Notes: generated by a model from the sequence alone, not told the origin. Positions 49,507 through 58,174 are shown, counted from the first letter of the stretch. The stretch is 64,000 nt of DNA from Actinomadura nitritigenes (GCF_017573545.1 NZ_JAGEOK010000023.1:1-64000); one strand, 5' to 3'. Numbers and translations are program-made.

Positions 49507-49641
49507 ATGGTGGGTGGCGTCGGTGTGGAATGTGTCCCCCGGGCTCTACACAACGCCTTCGGGGAATACCGCCGGTCCGTACGGGCCGGGCTGGAACTCC
49601 GTTGTGCCTTTCGCCGTGAGGCGACCACCACACCGGCCTGA
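49507..49641 (+). CDS. Small ORF of 44 codons ending on a strong terminator
   Basis: A 44-residue reading from the ATG at 49507 (or GTG at 49525): MVGGVGVECVPRALHNAFGE then YRRSVRAGLELRCAFRREAT. It is amphipathic and basic in its second half with two cysteines. Third-position G+C is lower than neighbouring genes, so it may be coding RNA instead of a protein gene. The stop codon TGA lies 1 bp before a 19-bp perfect hairpin, which indicates a discrete short transcript. I do not recognise the family; a small RNA with an ORF-like frame is an alternative. Confidence 0.55.
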   Translation: MVGGVGVECVPRALHNAFGEYRRSVRAGLELRCAFRREATTTPA

Positions 49642-49642
49642 G

Positions 49643-49684
49643 CGCCGAGGCCCCGGCGAGATCTCTCTCGCCGGGGCCTCGGCG
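49643..49684 (+). terminator. Strong intrinsic terminator hairpin
   Basis: Perfect 19-bp stem (49643-49661 CGCCGAGGCCCC..., pairing with 49666-49684) and a TCTC tetraloop, followed by TTCGCC. Placed immediately after the small ORF stop. Confidence 0.85.
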
Positions 49685-49819
49685 TTCGCCGTCTCGGGGC
49701 GGGGTTCGGGGCGGCGGTGGAGCCCGCGGGTGGTCAGGGGTTACGGCGTGGGCGGCGGGCCTGCCGCACGGGTGCGGAGTGCCCGGGCGGAGGGCGGCCA
49801 GGGCGGGTGGCGGGGCGGG

Positions 49820-50023
49820 TCACTGCAGAAGGACGGCGGCGATCGCGGCTCCGACGGCCGCCAGGACGACGACGGCCGCGATCGCGGTCGCGGTGATCAC
49901 GCGGGCGCGGCGGCCGCGGGGGGTGCCGAGCCGTGCGAGGCGGCCGGCCAGCCGCGGGTCGTCCTCGCTCAGGCGGACCTCGATCTGGGTGAGGATCCGC
50001 TGTTCCTCCATCGACAGCGCCAT
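49820..50023 (-). CDS. DUF3040 small membrane protein
   Basis: 67 residues: a conserved N-terminus MALSMEEQRILTQIEVRLSE with DDPRLAGRLARLG, then one hydrophobic segment (TAIAAVVVLAAVGAAIAAVL) at the C-terminus. This is DUF3040, widespread in actinomycetes, function unknown. GGAGG lies nine bases before the ATG. It is 56 bp after the stop of the GHL10 lipoprotein in the same direction and may be co-transcribed. Confidence 0.9.
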   Translation of the reverse strand: MALSMEEQRILTQIEVRLSEDDPRLAGRLARLGTPRGRRARVITATAIAAVVVLAAVGAAIAAVLLQ

Positions 50024-50079
50024 GCTCAATACCTCCGGGGGGCGGGCAGTGCTGTGTTCTTCCCCACGGAGCATGATCA

Positions 50080-51690
50080 TTATCCTTCGGCGGCGGTAAC
50101 CGTTGAGCCGCGCGCGGGGGCGCTCTCGTGGTGGAGGCGGTCCAGCGCGGTGACGTAGTAGGTGTAGGCGCGGCCGGGCTTGGCGGAGGGGTCGATGACG
50201 CCGCCGCCGCGGACGTCGGCGATCAGGCGGGCGTCGCCGAGGGGCGCGCATCCGGCGGTCCTGCCGTCGGCCCGGTACACCGCGTAGGACACCGCGTCCT
50301 GGGAGGGCCGCCACTGCACCTTGACGCCCTTGCCGTCGGGGACGGCGCGGGTGTCCTGGACGGGGGGCGGGGCGTGCCCGCCGCGTCCGGTGACGGCGGG
50401 CGGGATGGCGGGGCGGGAGTAGTGGTCGTCGCGGATGCGGGCGGCGAACCCGCGGCGGTTGGCGGCGATGTCGGCGGCGCTGAAGAACACGTCGCCGCGG
50501 ACCTGCGGGTACTTGCGGTTGAGGGTGAGGTGGCGCGACAGCTCGTCGGGCTTGCGCCAGGCGCCGGGTTCGCCGACGCGGTAGCCGGCCTGGCCGATGG
50601 TCAGCTGCACGCCGGTGCCCTTGACCTGGTCGGCCCACCAGGCGACGAGTTCGGCGTAGCCGGCGCGGGGGTCGCCGATGGGCCAGTACAGCTGGGGGGT
50701 GACGTAGTCCAGCCAGCCCTTCTTGATCCAGCCGCGGGTGTCGGCGTAGATGTCGTCGTAGCTCTGCAGGGCGCTGGTGGGCGAGCCGGCGGGGTCGCTG
50801 GTCTTGTTGCGCCAGACGCCGAAGGGGCTGATGCCGAACCGGACCCAGGGTTTGGCCTGGTGGATCTGCTGGGAGAGGGTCTGGACGAGGGTGTCGACGT
50901 TGCGGCGCCGCCAGTTCGCCTTGGACAGGCCCTTGCCGTAGGTCTTGTAGGCGGCGGCGTCGGGGAAGTCGCCGTCCTCGGGGTAGGGGTAGAAGTAATC
51001 GTCGAAGTGGACGGCGTCGACGTCGTACTTGTGGACGACGTCCAGGACGGCCTTGGTCGCGAGGTCGCGGACCTGAGGCAGGCCGGGGTCGTACCACAGT
51101 CCGCCGCCGTACTTGCGGACCCAGTCGGGGTGGCGGCGGGCGGGGCTGTTCGCGGCGAGTTTCTTCAGGTCGTCCTGGCGGCTGACGCGGTAGGGGTTGA
51201 ACCAGGCGTGGAACTCCAGGTTCCGCGCGTGCGCCTCCTTGACCATGAAGTCCAGGACGTCGTAGCCGGGGTTCTTGCCCTGGGTGCCGGTCAGCCACTG
51301 CGACCACGGCTCGTACGGGGAGGGGTAGAAGGCGTCGGAGTCGGGGCGGATCTGCACGAACACCGCGTTCATGTTCATCGCCTTGGCGGTGTCGAGCAGG
51401 CGGGTGAACTGCTTCCTCTGGGTGGCGGCGGACCGGCCGGGCTCGGTGGGCCAGTCGGTGTTGCCGACGGTGGCGATCCACATGCCGCGGACCTGGCGGG
51501 AGGGGCCGTCGCCGTCGGGGGCGGCGACCTTGGGGCATTCGGGCTTGGCGCCGGCGGTGACGGGCCCGGCGCGGTCGCCGTCGTCGCCGCCGCCGAAGGC
51601 GGGCACGCCGCAGCCCGCCGTGCTCGTCACCGCGCCGGCCGCCAGCACCGCCGCCGCCGCCCGGATCCGCGTCCCCGTTCGCCATGCCAT
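50080..51690 (-). CDS. Lipoprotein with GHL10 (glycosyl hydrolase-like 10) domain
   Basis: 536 residues. Signal peptide with lipobox-like STAGC (C27), then a GHL10 TIM-barrel (about 65-400): RGMWIATVGNTDWPT, NAVFVQIRPDSDAFYPSPYE, VDAVHFDDYFYPYPED (with the acidic pair) and PQLYWPIGDPRAGYAELVAW; and a C-terminal fibronectin III-like domain (about 430-535). DigH/YngK-type proteins with this domain act on denuded peptidoglycan at division sites, so an envelope role is likely. Anchored outside the membrane. The N-terminus is divergent from a LexA-like-box region. Confidence 0.85.
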   Translation of the reverse strand: MAWRTGTRIRAAAAVLAAGAVTSTAGCGVPAFGGGDDGDRAGPVTAGAKPECPKVAAPDGDGPSRQVRGMWIATVGNTDWPTEPGRSAATQRKQFTRLLDTAKAMNMNAVFVQIRPDSDAFYPSPYEPWSQWLTGTQGKNPGYDVLDFMVKEAHARNLEFHAWFNPYRVSRQDDLKKLAANSPARRHPDWVRKYGGGLWYDPGLPQVRDLATKAVLDVVHKYDVDAVHFDDYFYPYPEDGDFPDAAAYKTYGKGLSKANWRRRNVDTLVQTLSQQIHQAKPWVRFGISPFGVWRNKTSDPAGSPTSALQSYDDIYADTRGWIKKGWLDYVTPQLYWPIGDPRAGYAELVAWWADQVKGTGVQLTIGQAGYRVGEPGAWRKPDELSRHLTLNRKYPQVRGDVFFSAADIAANRRGFAARIRDDHYSRPAIPPAVTGRGGHAPPPVQDTRAVPDGKGVKVQWRPSQDAVSYAVYRADGRTAGCAPLGDARLIADVRGGGVIDPSAKPGRAYTYYVTALDRLHHESAPARGSTVTAAEG

Positions 51691-51806
51691 AGCGAGCCAT
51701 TGTTACGCATCCGTTGCGGTGGTACGGACGGAACGGCGATGTCCGTGTGATGCCTCACCGTCCCGCCGCGTCCCTTTCGCCACCGGGGTCCGCCTCGTTG
51801 CGATCT

Positions 51807-51857
51807 TCGAACACGCGTTCCATACTGGCCGTCCCATCATGTCGTTCACGTGTTCGA
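51807..51857. promoter_or_regulatory. Two LexA-like SOS boxes
   Basis: TCGAACACGCGTTCCA (51807-51822) differs from the actinobacterial SOS consensus TCGAAC-N4-GTTCGA by one base. A second, weaker box TCGTTCACGTGTTCGA (51842-51857, two mismatches) lies 35 bp on, just before the ribosome site of the radical SAM gene. Confidence 0.7.
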
Positions 51858-51869
51858 GAGGGGGCGGGT

Positions 51870-52922
51870 GTGCGCTGGGATCACCTGCGGCTTTCCGCAG
51901 ACGGCGCGGACGGCGCGGACGGCGCCGCCGGAGACGGCGCGGCCGTGCCGCTGATCGAGCGGCGGGCGGTGGCGCGCACGTTCGACACGCCGGAGTTCCG
52001 CGGGATGACCTTCTACGAGGTCCACGCCCGGTCGGTGGTCAACGCGGTGCCGAAGGCGTCCCGGATGCCGTTCCGCTGGACGATCAACCCCTACCGGGGC
52101 TGCACCCACGCGTGCGTGTACTGCTTCGCGCGCAAGACCCACGAGTACCTGGAGATGGACGCGGGTGCGGACTTCGACTCGCGGATCGTGGTGAAGGTGA
52201 ACGCGGCCGAGCGGGTGCGGGCGGAGCTGGCGGCGCCGCGGTGGCGGGGCGAGCACATCGCGATGGGCACCAACGTCGACTGCTACCAGCGCGCCGAGGG
52301 CCGCTACCGGCTGATGCCGGGGATCCTCGCGGCGCTGCGGGACGCGGCGAACCCGTTCTCGATCCTCACCAAGGGGTCGCTGATCCTGCGGGACCTGCCG
52401 CTGCTGCAGGAGGCGGCCGAGCGCACGCGGGTCGGCGCGGCGGTGTCGGTCGGGTCGGTGGACTCCGATCTGTGGCGGCTGGTGGAGCCGGGCACCCCGT
52501 CGCCGCGCACGCGGCTGCAGGTGTGCGCGCGGCTGAACGAGGCGGGGATCGGCTGCTCGGTGCTGATGGGCCCGGTGATCCCCTACCTGTCGGACTCGCC
52601 GGCGCAGCTGGAGGCGGCGGTGCGGCAGATCGCCGAGGCGGGCGCGACGTCGGTGTCGGCGATCACGCTGCATCTGCGTCCGGGCGCGCGCGAGTGGTTC
52701 ACCACGTGGCTGCGCGAGCACCATCCGGAGCTGATCGTCCCGTACGCGCGGCTGTACGGGTCCGGCGCGTACGCGCCGGAGGGGTACCAGCGGCGGATCG
52801 CGGCGCGGGTGCGGGAGCTGGCGGCCCGGTACGGGGTGGGCGCGGGGCGCCGCGGCCCGTCGGGTCACCGCCCCGTCCCCGCTCCCCCGCCGCCGGCCGC
52901 GGAGCAGCTGCCGCTGCTGTGA
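51870..52922 (+). CDS. Radical SAM protein of the Rv2578c/SPL-like family
   Basis: 350 residues from the GTG at 51870 with GAGAGGGGG six bases upstream. The Fe-S motif is C78-x3-C82-x2-C85 in YRGCTHACVYCFARKTHEYL, typical of the Rv2578c/SplB-like group; GEHIAMGTNVDCYQRAEGRY and LMGPVIPYLSDSP follow. The Mycobacterium tuberculosis homologue is LexA-controlled, and LexA-like boxes lie upstream here as well, which supports a DNA-damage-linked role. The reaction is not known. Convergent terminator follows. Confidence 0.88.
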   Translation: MRWDHLRLSADGADGADGAAGDGAAVPLIERRAVARTFDTPEFRGMTFYEVHARSVVNAVPKASRMPFRWTINPYRGCTHACVYCFARKTHEYLEMDAGADFDSRIVVKVNAAERVRAELAAPRWRGEHIAMGTNVDCYQRAEGRYRLMPGILAALRDAANPFSILTKGSLILRDLPLLQEAAERTRVGAAVSVGSVDSDLWRLVEPGTPSPRTRLQVCARLNEAGIGCSVLMGPVIPYLSDSPAQLEAAVRQIAEAGATSVSAITLHLRPGAREWFTTWLREHHPELIVPYARLYGSGAYAPEGYQRRIAARVRELAARYGVGAGRRGPSGHRPVPAPPPPAAEQLPLL

Positions 52923-52928
52923 CCCCGA

Positions 52929-52953
52929 CGGCCCGTGCCGCCCTCACGGGCCG
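52929..52953. terminator. Hairpin between convergent radical SAM and HAD genes
   Basis: CGGCCCGTG and CACGGGCCG form a perfect 9-bp stem with a seven-base loop, just after the radical SAM stop. Confidence 0.6.
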
Positions 52954-52990
52954 CCCCGTCCGCACTGTCCGCGCCGGTCACGGGATCGGG

Positions 52991-53581
52991 TCAGAGGGCC
53001 AGGTCGCGGCGCAGGCGGTCGGCGCCGGTGAACAGGAACGCGCGCAGGCCGGCGGCACGGGCCGCCTCGACGTTGACGGCCCGGTCGTCGACGAAGGTGA
53101 GGTCGGCGGGCGCGGCGTCCAGGCGGTCGGCGACGTGCGCGAAGATCGCGGGGTCGGGTTTGGCGAGCCGCAGGTCGGCGCTGAAGAAGCGGTGCCGGAA
53201 CAGCGCGGCGAACGGCGCGGCCTCGATGTGGCGGGCCATCTCCAGCGGCGCGTTGGACAGCAGCGCCAGGGGGACGCGGCGGGCGTCGAGGTCGCGCAGG
53301 ATCCGCAGGGTGCCCTCGTCGAGGTGCGACCACATCTCCAGGTCGAGGCGGACCAGGACCTCCAGCAGGGCGGGGGTGGCGGCGCGGCCCAGGCGCCCGC
53401 ACAGCTCGCCCCAGTAGCCGGCGGCGTCGACGGTGCCGAGGTCGTAGGCGTCGCGGCCGTTCCAGTAGGCGTCCCAGAACGCGGCGGGGTCCCCGCCGAC
53501 GGTGCCGGCGAGCCGGGCGGCGGCGTCCTCGGGCGGTGCGTGGCAGACGACCTCGCCGTAGTCGATGACGACCCATTCCAT
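52991..53581 (-). CDS. HAD-superfamily hydrolase
   Basis: 196 residues from the ATG at 53581 (AGGGGG seven bases upstream). Motif I is the variant VVIDYGEVV, where Asp-x-Gly replaces the usual DxDG of subfamily IA, similar to YihX-like proteins (FDLGGV); motif II LALLSNAP; motif III AKPDPAIF; motif IV FVDDRAVNVEAA. A phosphatase for sugar- or nucleotide-phosphates is likely. The gene is tightly preceded by the ArsR-type gene (35 bp). Confidence 0.88.
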   Translation of the reverse strand: MEWVVIDYGEVVCHAPPEDAAARLAGTVGGDPAAFWDAYWNGRDAYDLGTVDAAGYWGELCGRLGRAATPALLEVLVRLDLEMWSHLDEGTLRILRDLDARRVPLALLSNAPLEMARHIEAAPFAALFRHRFFSADLRLAKPDPAIFAHVADRLDAAPADLTFVDDRAVNVEAARAAGLRAFLFTGADRLRRDLAL

Positions 53582-53616
53582 GACGGCCCCCTGATCGTGT
53601 TCGCTCAACGCTGCTT

Positions 53617-54687
53617 CTAACAAATATCACGTTTATTCGAACACGTGGAGGGTTCGGCGGTGGTTTCGCGGGCCGCGTGCGGGTCGGTGAGGCGGTCGCC
53701 GAGGGGGCTGCGCCGGTACAGCATGTGGCGGCCGTCGCGGGCGCGGGCGACGAGCCCGGCGGCGTGCAGGATCTTCAGGTGCTGGGAGACGGCGCTGGGG
53801 GTGACCGACAGCCGGCGGGCGATCTCCACGGTGGGCAGGGGTTCGCCGAGCATGCCCAGCAGCCGGGCGCGCGGCGCGCCGAGCAGCGCCGCCAGCGCGT
53901 CACCGCCGCCGCCCGTGCCGCCGCCCGTGCCGGGGGTGGTGGTGTCGGCGGGTGCGGGGCGCCACAGGGTGGCGACGCCGCGGCTGGGATAGACGAGCAG
54001 GGGCGGTTCGTCGGGGCTGACGGGCGGGGCGGGCTTGTGCGCGAACACCGAGGGGACCAGCAGCAGGCCGCGCCCGGCGGCGTGCACGGTGTGCCGCCCG
54101 ATCATCTTGTCGATGTGCAGGACGCCGTCGTCCCAGCGCAGGTTGGGGTGCATGCCGGCGAACAGGGCGCGGGCGCCGCCGGTGGCCAGGCGGCGGGCGC
54201 GGTAAGTCATGTCGGCCTCCAGCACGAGCCGGATCTGCGGCCAGTGCGGCCGGACGGCGATGTGCCAGTAGCGGCGCAGCTCGTCGCAGATCGCGTCGTT
54301 GAGGCGGGCGACGCGGGCGTCGTCGCCGGCGGCGTCGGCGAGGGCGGCGGGCGGGGGCCCGGGGGCGTGGACGGCGAGCAGGTCGCGGCGGACCCGGGCG
54401 GGCGGGGCGGCGCGGGCGGCGGCGAGCTGGTCGTCGAAGGCGGAGGCGAACGCCTCGGGCCGGGGGGTGAGGTGGTCGGGGATGGCGTGCCGGTCGCCGA
54501 CCAGCGCCATCAGCAGCGTGGTGTCGACGCCGGTGAGGCGCCGCAGGGCGTCGCGCCGCCAGGGCAGCTGCAGCGCGTAGCGGCCGGGGTCCCGCAGGAC
54601 CCGCAGGCTCTCCATGGTCTCGCCGAGGGGCGACAGCGCGAAGCGGGTGTCGGCGAGGTCCTCGACGCCGAGCACGAAACGGATCAT
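53617..54687 (-). CDS. DUF5937/ArsR-type winged-helix regulator
   Basis: 356 residues. A large N-terminal DUF5937 domain (about 1-250; IRFVLGVEDLADTRFALSPL, MLPPRVRR-like and YRARRLATGGARALFAGMHP) precedes an ArsR winged helix (about 270-340; LPTVEIARRLSVTPSAVSQH then LKILHAAGLVARARDGRHML). Such proteins are usually encoded divergently from an MFS transporter and probably repress it in response to a ligand held in the N-terminal domain. That arrangement is present here. Confidence 0.88.
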   Translation of the reverse strand: MIRFVLGVEDLADTRFALSPLGETMESLRVLRDPGRYALQLPWRRDALRRLTGVDTTLLMALVGDRHAIPDHLTPRPEAFASAFDDQLAAARAAPPARVRRDLLAVHAPGPPPAALADAAGDDARVARLNDAICDELRRYWHIAVRPHWPQIRLVLEADMTYRARRLATGGARALFAGMHPNLRWDDGVLHIDKMIGRHTVHAAGRGLLLVPSVFAHKPAPPVSPDEPPLLVYPSRGVATLWRPAPADTTTPGTGGGTGGGGDALAALLGAPRARLLGMLGEPLPTVEIARRLSVTPSAVSQHLKILHAAGLVARARDGRHMLYRRSPLGDRLTDPHAARETTAEPSTCSNKRDIC

Positions 54688-54689
54688 TA

Positions 54690-54700
54690 AGCGTGACGCT
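54690..54700. promoter_or_regulatory. AGCGT-G-ACGCT palindrome, ArsR/MFS intergenic
   Basis: A short 5-1-5 palindrome in the 57-bp divergent region between the ArsR-type and MFS genes. It is the only symmetric site there and is a candidate operator. Confidence 0.4.
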
Positions 54701-54744
54701 ACATCGTTTCCGCCGGGCGGGGCCGCCGCGATCGACTCGTGGGC

Positions 54745-56175
54745 ATGACGAGGAGCGCAGCGAACGCGGCGGGCACGAACGCGGCGGGCACGGATGGGAC
54801 GGGCACCGGCGCGGCAGGTAAGGGTACGGCGGGCAGGGGCACGGGCGGCGGGCCGACCGCTAACGCGACCGCGAAATCGGCAGCGGCAGCGGCAACGGCT
54901 GCGGCGGGGGCGGGGGCGGGGGCGGGGGCGGGCCGGGGTGTGATCGCGTTGCTGGCGGTGACGTGCGGGGTCGCGGTCGGGAACGTGTACTTCCCGCAGG
55001 CGGCGGCTCCGGCGGTCGCGGCGGGGCTGGGGGTGGGTGCGGGGACGGCTGCGGGCGTGGTGTCGGCGGCGCAGTTCGGGTACGCGGCGGGGATCTTCCT
55101 GCTGGTGCCGCTGGGCGACCGGGTGGCGCACCGGCGGCTGATCGTGGTGCTGCTGGTGGTGACGGCGTTGGCGCTGGCGGTGGCGGGAGCCGCGCCGGGG
55201 GCGGGTGTGCTGCTGGCGGCGAGCGGGGCGGCGGGGGCGGCGACGGTGGTCGCGCCGGTGGTGGGGCCGATGGCGGCGGGGCTGGTCCCGGCGTCGCGGC
55301 GCGGGTGGGTGAGCGGGGTGATGTTGAGCGGGTCGCTGGGCGGGATGCTGCTGTCGCGGACGCTGGGCGGGCCGCTGGCGCAGTGGCTGGGGTGGCGGTC
55401 GCCGTATCTGGTGGCGGCGGCGCTGGCGCTGGTGCTCGCGGTGGTGCTGGCGCGCGCGCTGCCGGTGACGGTGCCGTCGTCGGGGCAGCCGTACGGGCGG
55501 TTGCTGCTGGAGCCGCTGGCGCTCTTGCGGGAGGAGCCGGAATTGCGGCGGTCGTGTCTCTACCAGGCGACGGTGTTCGGGGCGTTCTCGGCGGTGTGGA
55601 CGGGGGTGGCGCTGCTGCTGGCGGGCCCCCGGTACGGGTTGGGGGCGCCGGCGGTGGGGGCGTTGGCGCTGGTGAACGCGGCGACGATGGTGTGCACGCC
55701 GGTGGCGGGCCGGGCGGCGGACCGGAGGGGCGCGGACGCGGTGAACCTGTGGGCGATGGCGGGGGTGGTGGTGTCGGCGGGTGTGCTGGCGGTGGGGTGC
55801 GTGGGCGGAGCGGTGGGGCTGGCGGGGCTGGCGGCCGGGTCGCTGCTGCTGGACGTGGCGATGCAGTCGGGGATGGTCGCCAATCAGGTCCGCAATTACG
55901 GGTTGCGGGCGGACGCGCGCAGCAGGGTGAACACCGCCTACATGACGTGCGGGTATTTGGGCGGGGCGGCGGGGTCGTGGCTGGCGGTCCGGGTGTACGG
56001 GGGGTTCGGGTGGGCGGGTGTGTGCGGGCTGGCGGCGGTGCTGGCGGTAGGGGCGCTGGTGCGGCATGGGGCGGCGATGCGCTCCCGTCCGCGCGCAGCG
56101 CCGCCCCAGCCGCCCGAGCCGCTCGCCGCGCCGGCTCTGTCGCGGGCGCGGGCGGGTGAGGCGCGGCCGCGGTGA
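54745..56175 (+). CDS. MFS transporter
   Basis: 476 residues from the ATG at 54745 (a GTG at 54739 is an alternative). The N-terminal 60 residues are a low-complexity Gly/Ala/Thr repeat with a GCGGGG array in the DNA, then about 12 hydrophobic segments. Motif A (LGDRVAHRRLIVVLL) and an ending (LLLDVAMQSGMVANQ, RSRVNTAYMTCGYLGGAAGS) are typical of arabinose-efflux-type YceL/Bcr proteins. Regulated by the divergent ArsR-type protein. It has a truncated paralogue at 48158-48600. Confidence 0.88.
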   Translation: MTRSAANAAGTNAAGTDGTGTGAAGKGTAGRGTGGGPTANATAKSAAAAATAAAGAGAGAGAGRGVIALLAVTCGVAVGNVYFPQAAAPAVAAGLGVGAGTAAGVVSAAQFGYAAGIFLLVPLGDRVAHRRLIVVLLVVTALALAVAGAAPGAGVLLAASGAAGAATVVAPVVGPMAAGLVPASRRGWVSGVMLSGSLGGMLLSRTLGGPLAQWLGWRSPYLVAAALALVLAVVLARALPVTVPSSGQPYGRLLLEPLALLREEPELRRSCLYQATVFGAFSAVWTGVALLLAGPRYGLGAPAVGALALVNAATMVCTPVAGRAADRRGADAVNLWAMAGVVVSAGVLAVGCVGGAVGLAGLAAGSLLLDVAMQSGMVANQVRNYGLRADARSRVNTAYMTCGYLGGAAGSWLAVRVYGGFGWAGVCGLAAVLAVGALVRHGAAMRSRPRAAPPQPPEPLAAPALSRARAGEARPR

Positions 56176-56180
56176 GGTCG

Positions 56181-56218
56181 GGTGCGCGGGGTGGGGTGCG
56201 CGGGGTGGGGTGCGCGGG
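56181..56218. repeat. Three 14-bp tandem repeats between convergent genes
   Basis: GGTGCGCGGG recurs at 56181, 56195 and 56209 with a 14-bp period, filling the space between the MFS stop and the quinone reductase stop. Probably slippage DNA. Confidence 0.6.
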
Positions 56219-56983
56219 TCAGGTGCGGTGGACGGCGAGGTCGGTGCGTCCGGGGGCCAGGTCGGGGCGCAGGACCAGGTCGTCGTCGTAGCCGCCGCCG
56301 CGTTCGGGCCGGTAGGGGATGGGGTCGGCGGTGGGCAGGGTGGTGAGGCGCTGGTCGAGGCGGGCGGCGGCGCGGGCGTGCTCGGCGGGTCCGGCGCGGT
56401 CGGCGCCGGTGATCACCAGGGGCGGCAGGACGTCCATGCCGCTGTAGAACAGGGTGCCGTGCAGGAGGGGGAACAGGACGTCCTCGGCGTCGCCGTGGAC
56501 GCCGCGGGGGCCGAGGCCGGTGGCGCGGGCGCCGGCGGTGGTGACGACGAGGGCGCGGTGCCCGGTCAGGCCGCCGTCGCCGTAGCGGCGGGGACGGCCG
56601 TCGGTGTCGTGGACGCCGAAGGCGTAGCCCTGGACGAACACGCGGTCGAACCAGCCTTTGAGGATGGCGGGCATCCCGTGCCACCACAGCGGGAACTGCA
56701 GGACGAGGGTGTCGGCCCAGTCGAGTTTGGCGTGTTCGGCGCGGATGTCGGGGGCGAGTGCGCCGGTGGCGCGGGCGTGCTCGGTGGCGGGTCCGAGGCG
56801 CAGGGGTTCGCGGGGGTCGTGGGCGACGTCGGCGGGTCCGGCGACGGGGTTCCAGCGCATCGCGTACAGGTCGGAGTGGCGGACGCGGTGGCCGTGGCGC
56901 CGCAGGGTGGCGGTGCCGTGGTCGCGCAGGGCGCCGTTGAGGGAGCGCGGTTCGGGGTGGGCGAACACCCACAGGACGTTCAT
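56219..56983 (-). CDS. NAD(P)H-quinone oxidoreductase, flavodoxin-like (NQO1/KefF type)
   Basis: 254 residues from the ATG at 56983 with GAGGA nine bases upstream. N-terminus MNVLWVFAHPEPRSLNGALR, FMN-binding WADTLVLQFPLWWHGMPAIL and KGWFDRVFVQGYAFG match the flavodoxin_2 family. It reduces quinones by two electrons, which avoids radicals, and often protects from electrophiles. Divergent from a GlxA-type regulator with a perfect palindrome between them, so it is probably that regulator's target. Confidence 0.9.
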   Translation of the reverse strand: MNVLWVFAHPEPRSLNGALRDHGTATLRRHGHRVRHSDLYAMRWNPVAGPADVAHDPREPLRLGPATEHARATGALAPDIRAEHAKLDWADTLVLQFPLWWHGMPAILKGWFDRVFVQGYAFGVHDTDGRPRRYGDGGLTGHRALVVTTAGARATGLGPRGVHGDAEDVLFPLLHGTLFYSGMDVLPPLVITGADRAGPAEHARAAARLDQRLTTLPTADPIPYRPERGGGYDDDLVLRPDLAPGRTDLAVHRT

Positions 56984-57049
56984 GGGGAGTCCTCCTCGGC
57001 GGTCGGTGGCCTGTGTCCGATGCTGCCGGGGGCGTGCGGCCGTCACGAG

Positions 57050-57063
57050 TGGCCGGTCGGCCA
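57050..57063. promoter_or_regulatory. TGGCCG-GT-CGGCCA palindrome, GlxA-type operator candidate
   Basis: A perfect 6-2-6 palindrome 21 bp before the GlxA-type gene start, in the 100-bp divergent region. Confidence 0.55.
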
Positions 57064-57083
57064 TGATGTGCAAGGATCGGGCC

Positions 57084-58121
57084 ATGAGCGGGGGTGCGGG
57101 CGGCCGGCATCGGGTGGTGGTGCTGGTGCGCGACGGTGTGCTGCCGATGGAGCTGGGGATCGTGCATCAGCTGTTCGGGCGGGCGCGGTCGGCGGCCGGG
57201 GAGCCGCTGTACGAGGTGGTGTCGTGCGGGGTGGCGGCGGGGCCGGTGCGCACCGACGCCGATTTCCAGGTGCACGTGGCGGCCGGGCTGGAGGCGCTGG
57301 AGGGGGCGGGGACGGTGGTGGTGCCGGCCTCGCATGAGCTGGACGAGCGGTGCCCGGGGGCGGGGCCGGTGCCGGCGGCGCTGGTCGCGGCGCACCGGCG
57401 GGGCGCGCGGGTCGCCTCGATCTGCACGGGCGCGTTCGTGCTGGCGGCGGCGGGTCTGCTGGAGGGGCGGCGGGCGGCGACGCACTGGCTGTCGGCGGAC
57501 CGGTTCACCGCGATGTTCCCGTCGGTGGACCTGGATCCGGCGGTGCTGTACGCCGACGAGGGGGACGTGCTGACCTCGGCGGGCGAGGCGGCGGGCATCG
57601 ACCTGTGCCTGCACGTGATCCGGCGGGACCACGGCGCGGCGGTCGCGGGGGACGTCGCGCGCCGGACGGTGGTGCCGCCGCACCGGGAGGGCGGGCAGGC
57701 GCAGTTCATCGCGCGTCCGGTGGCGGCGCCGCAGGAGGCCTCGACGGGCCCGGCGCGGGAGTGGGCGCTGGAGCGGCTGGACGAGCCGCTGACGCTGGCG
57801 GAGATGGCGGCGCGGGCGTCGATGAGCGTGCGGACGTTCACGCGGCGGTTCCGGCAGGAGGCGGGGGTGTCGCCGGCGGTGTGGCTGGCGCGGCAGCGGG
57901 TGGAGCGGGCGCGGCAGTTGCTGGAGGAGACCGATCTGCCGGTGGAGCGGGTGGCGGAGCGGTCGGGGCTGGGGACGGCGGCGTCGCTGCGGGCGCGTCT
58001 GCAGGCCGCGGTGGGGGTGTCGCCGTCGGCGTACCGGGCGACGTTCCGCGGCTCCGGTTCCGGCCCGGCCCCCGGCCCGGGGCCGGGTTCCGGGTCGGGT
58101 GCGGGGCGCCCGGCGGGTTGA
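57084..58121 (+). CDS. GlxA-family (DJ-1/PfpI + AraC) transcriptional regulator
   Basis: 345 residues: an N-terminal DJ-1/PfpI-like ligand domain (about 10-190; MELGIVHQLFGRARSAAGEP, ASICTGAFVLAAAGLLEGRR) and a C-terminal AraC HTH pair (about 235-325; LTLAEMAARASMSVRTFTRR and LPVERVAERSGLGTAASLRA). These are activators of catabolic or protective genes. AAGGA lies eight bases before the ATG. Probably controls the divergent quinone reductase. The tail is a Gly/Pro/Ser repeat. Confidence 0.9.
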   Translation: MSGGAGGRHRVVVLVRDGVLPMELGIVHQLFGRARSAAGEPLYEVVSCGVAAGPVRTDADFQVHVAAGLEALEGAGTVVVPASHELDERCPGAGPVPAALVAAHRRGARVASICTGAFVLAAAGLLEGRRAATHWLSADRFTAMFPSVDLDPAVLYADEGDVLTSAGEAAGIDLCLHVIRRDHGAAVAGDVARRTVVPPHREGGQAQFIARPVAAPQEASTGPAREWALERLDEPLTLAEMAARASMSVRTFTRRFRQEAGVSPAVWLARQRVERARQLLEETDLPVERVAERSGLGTAASLRARLQAAVGVSPSAYRATFRGSGSGPAPGPGPGSGSGAGRPAG

Positions 58122-58174
58122 CCGGCGCGCCTGCGAGGACCTGCGGGATCGGCGGCGGACGCTGGCGCAGGGGG

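Noticed and set aside
53625..53640. A third LexA box
   Set aside because: Only a TCGAAC half-site is present; the right half does not match GTTCGA.
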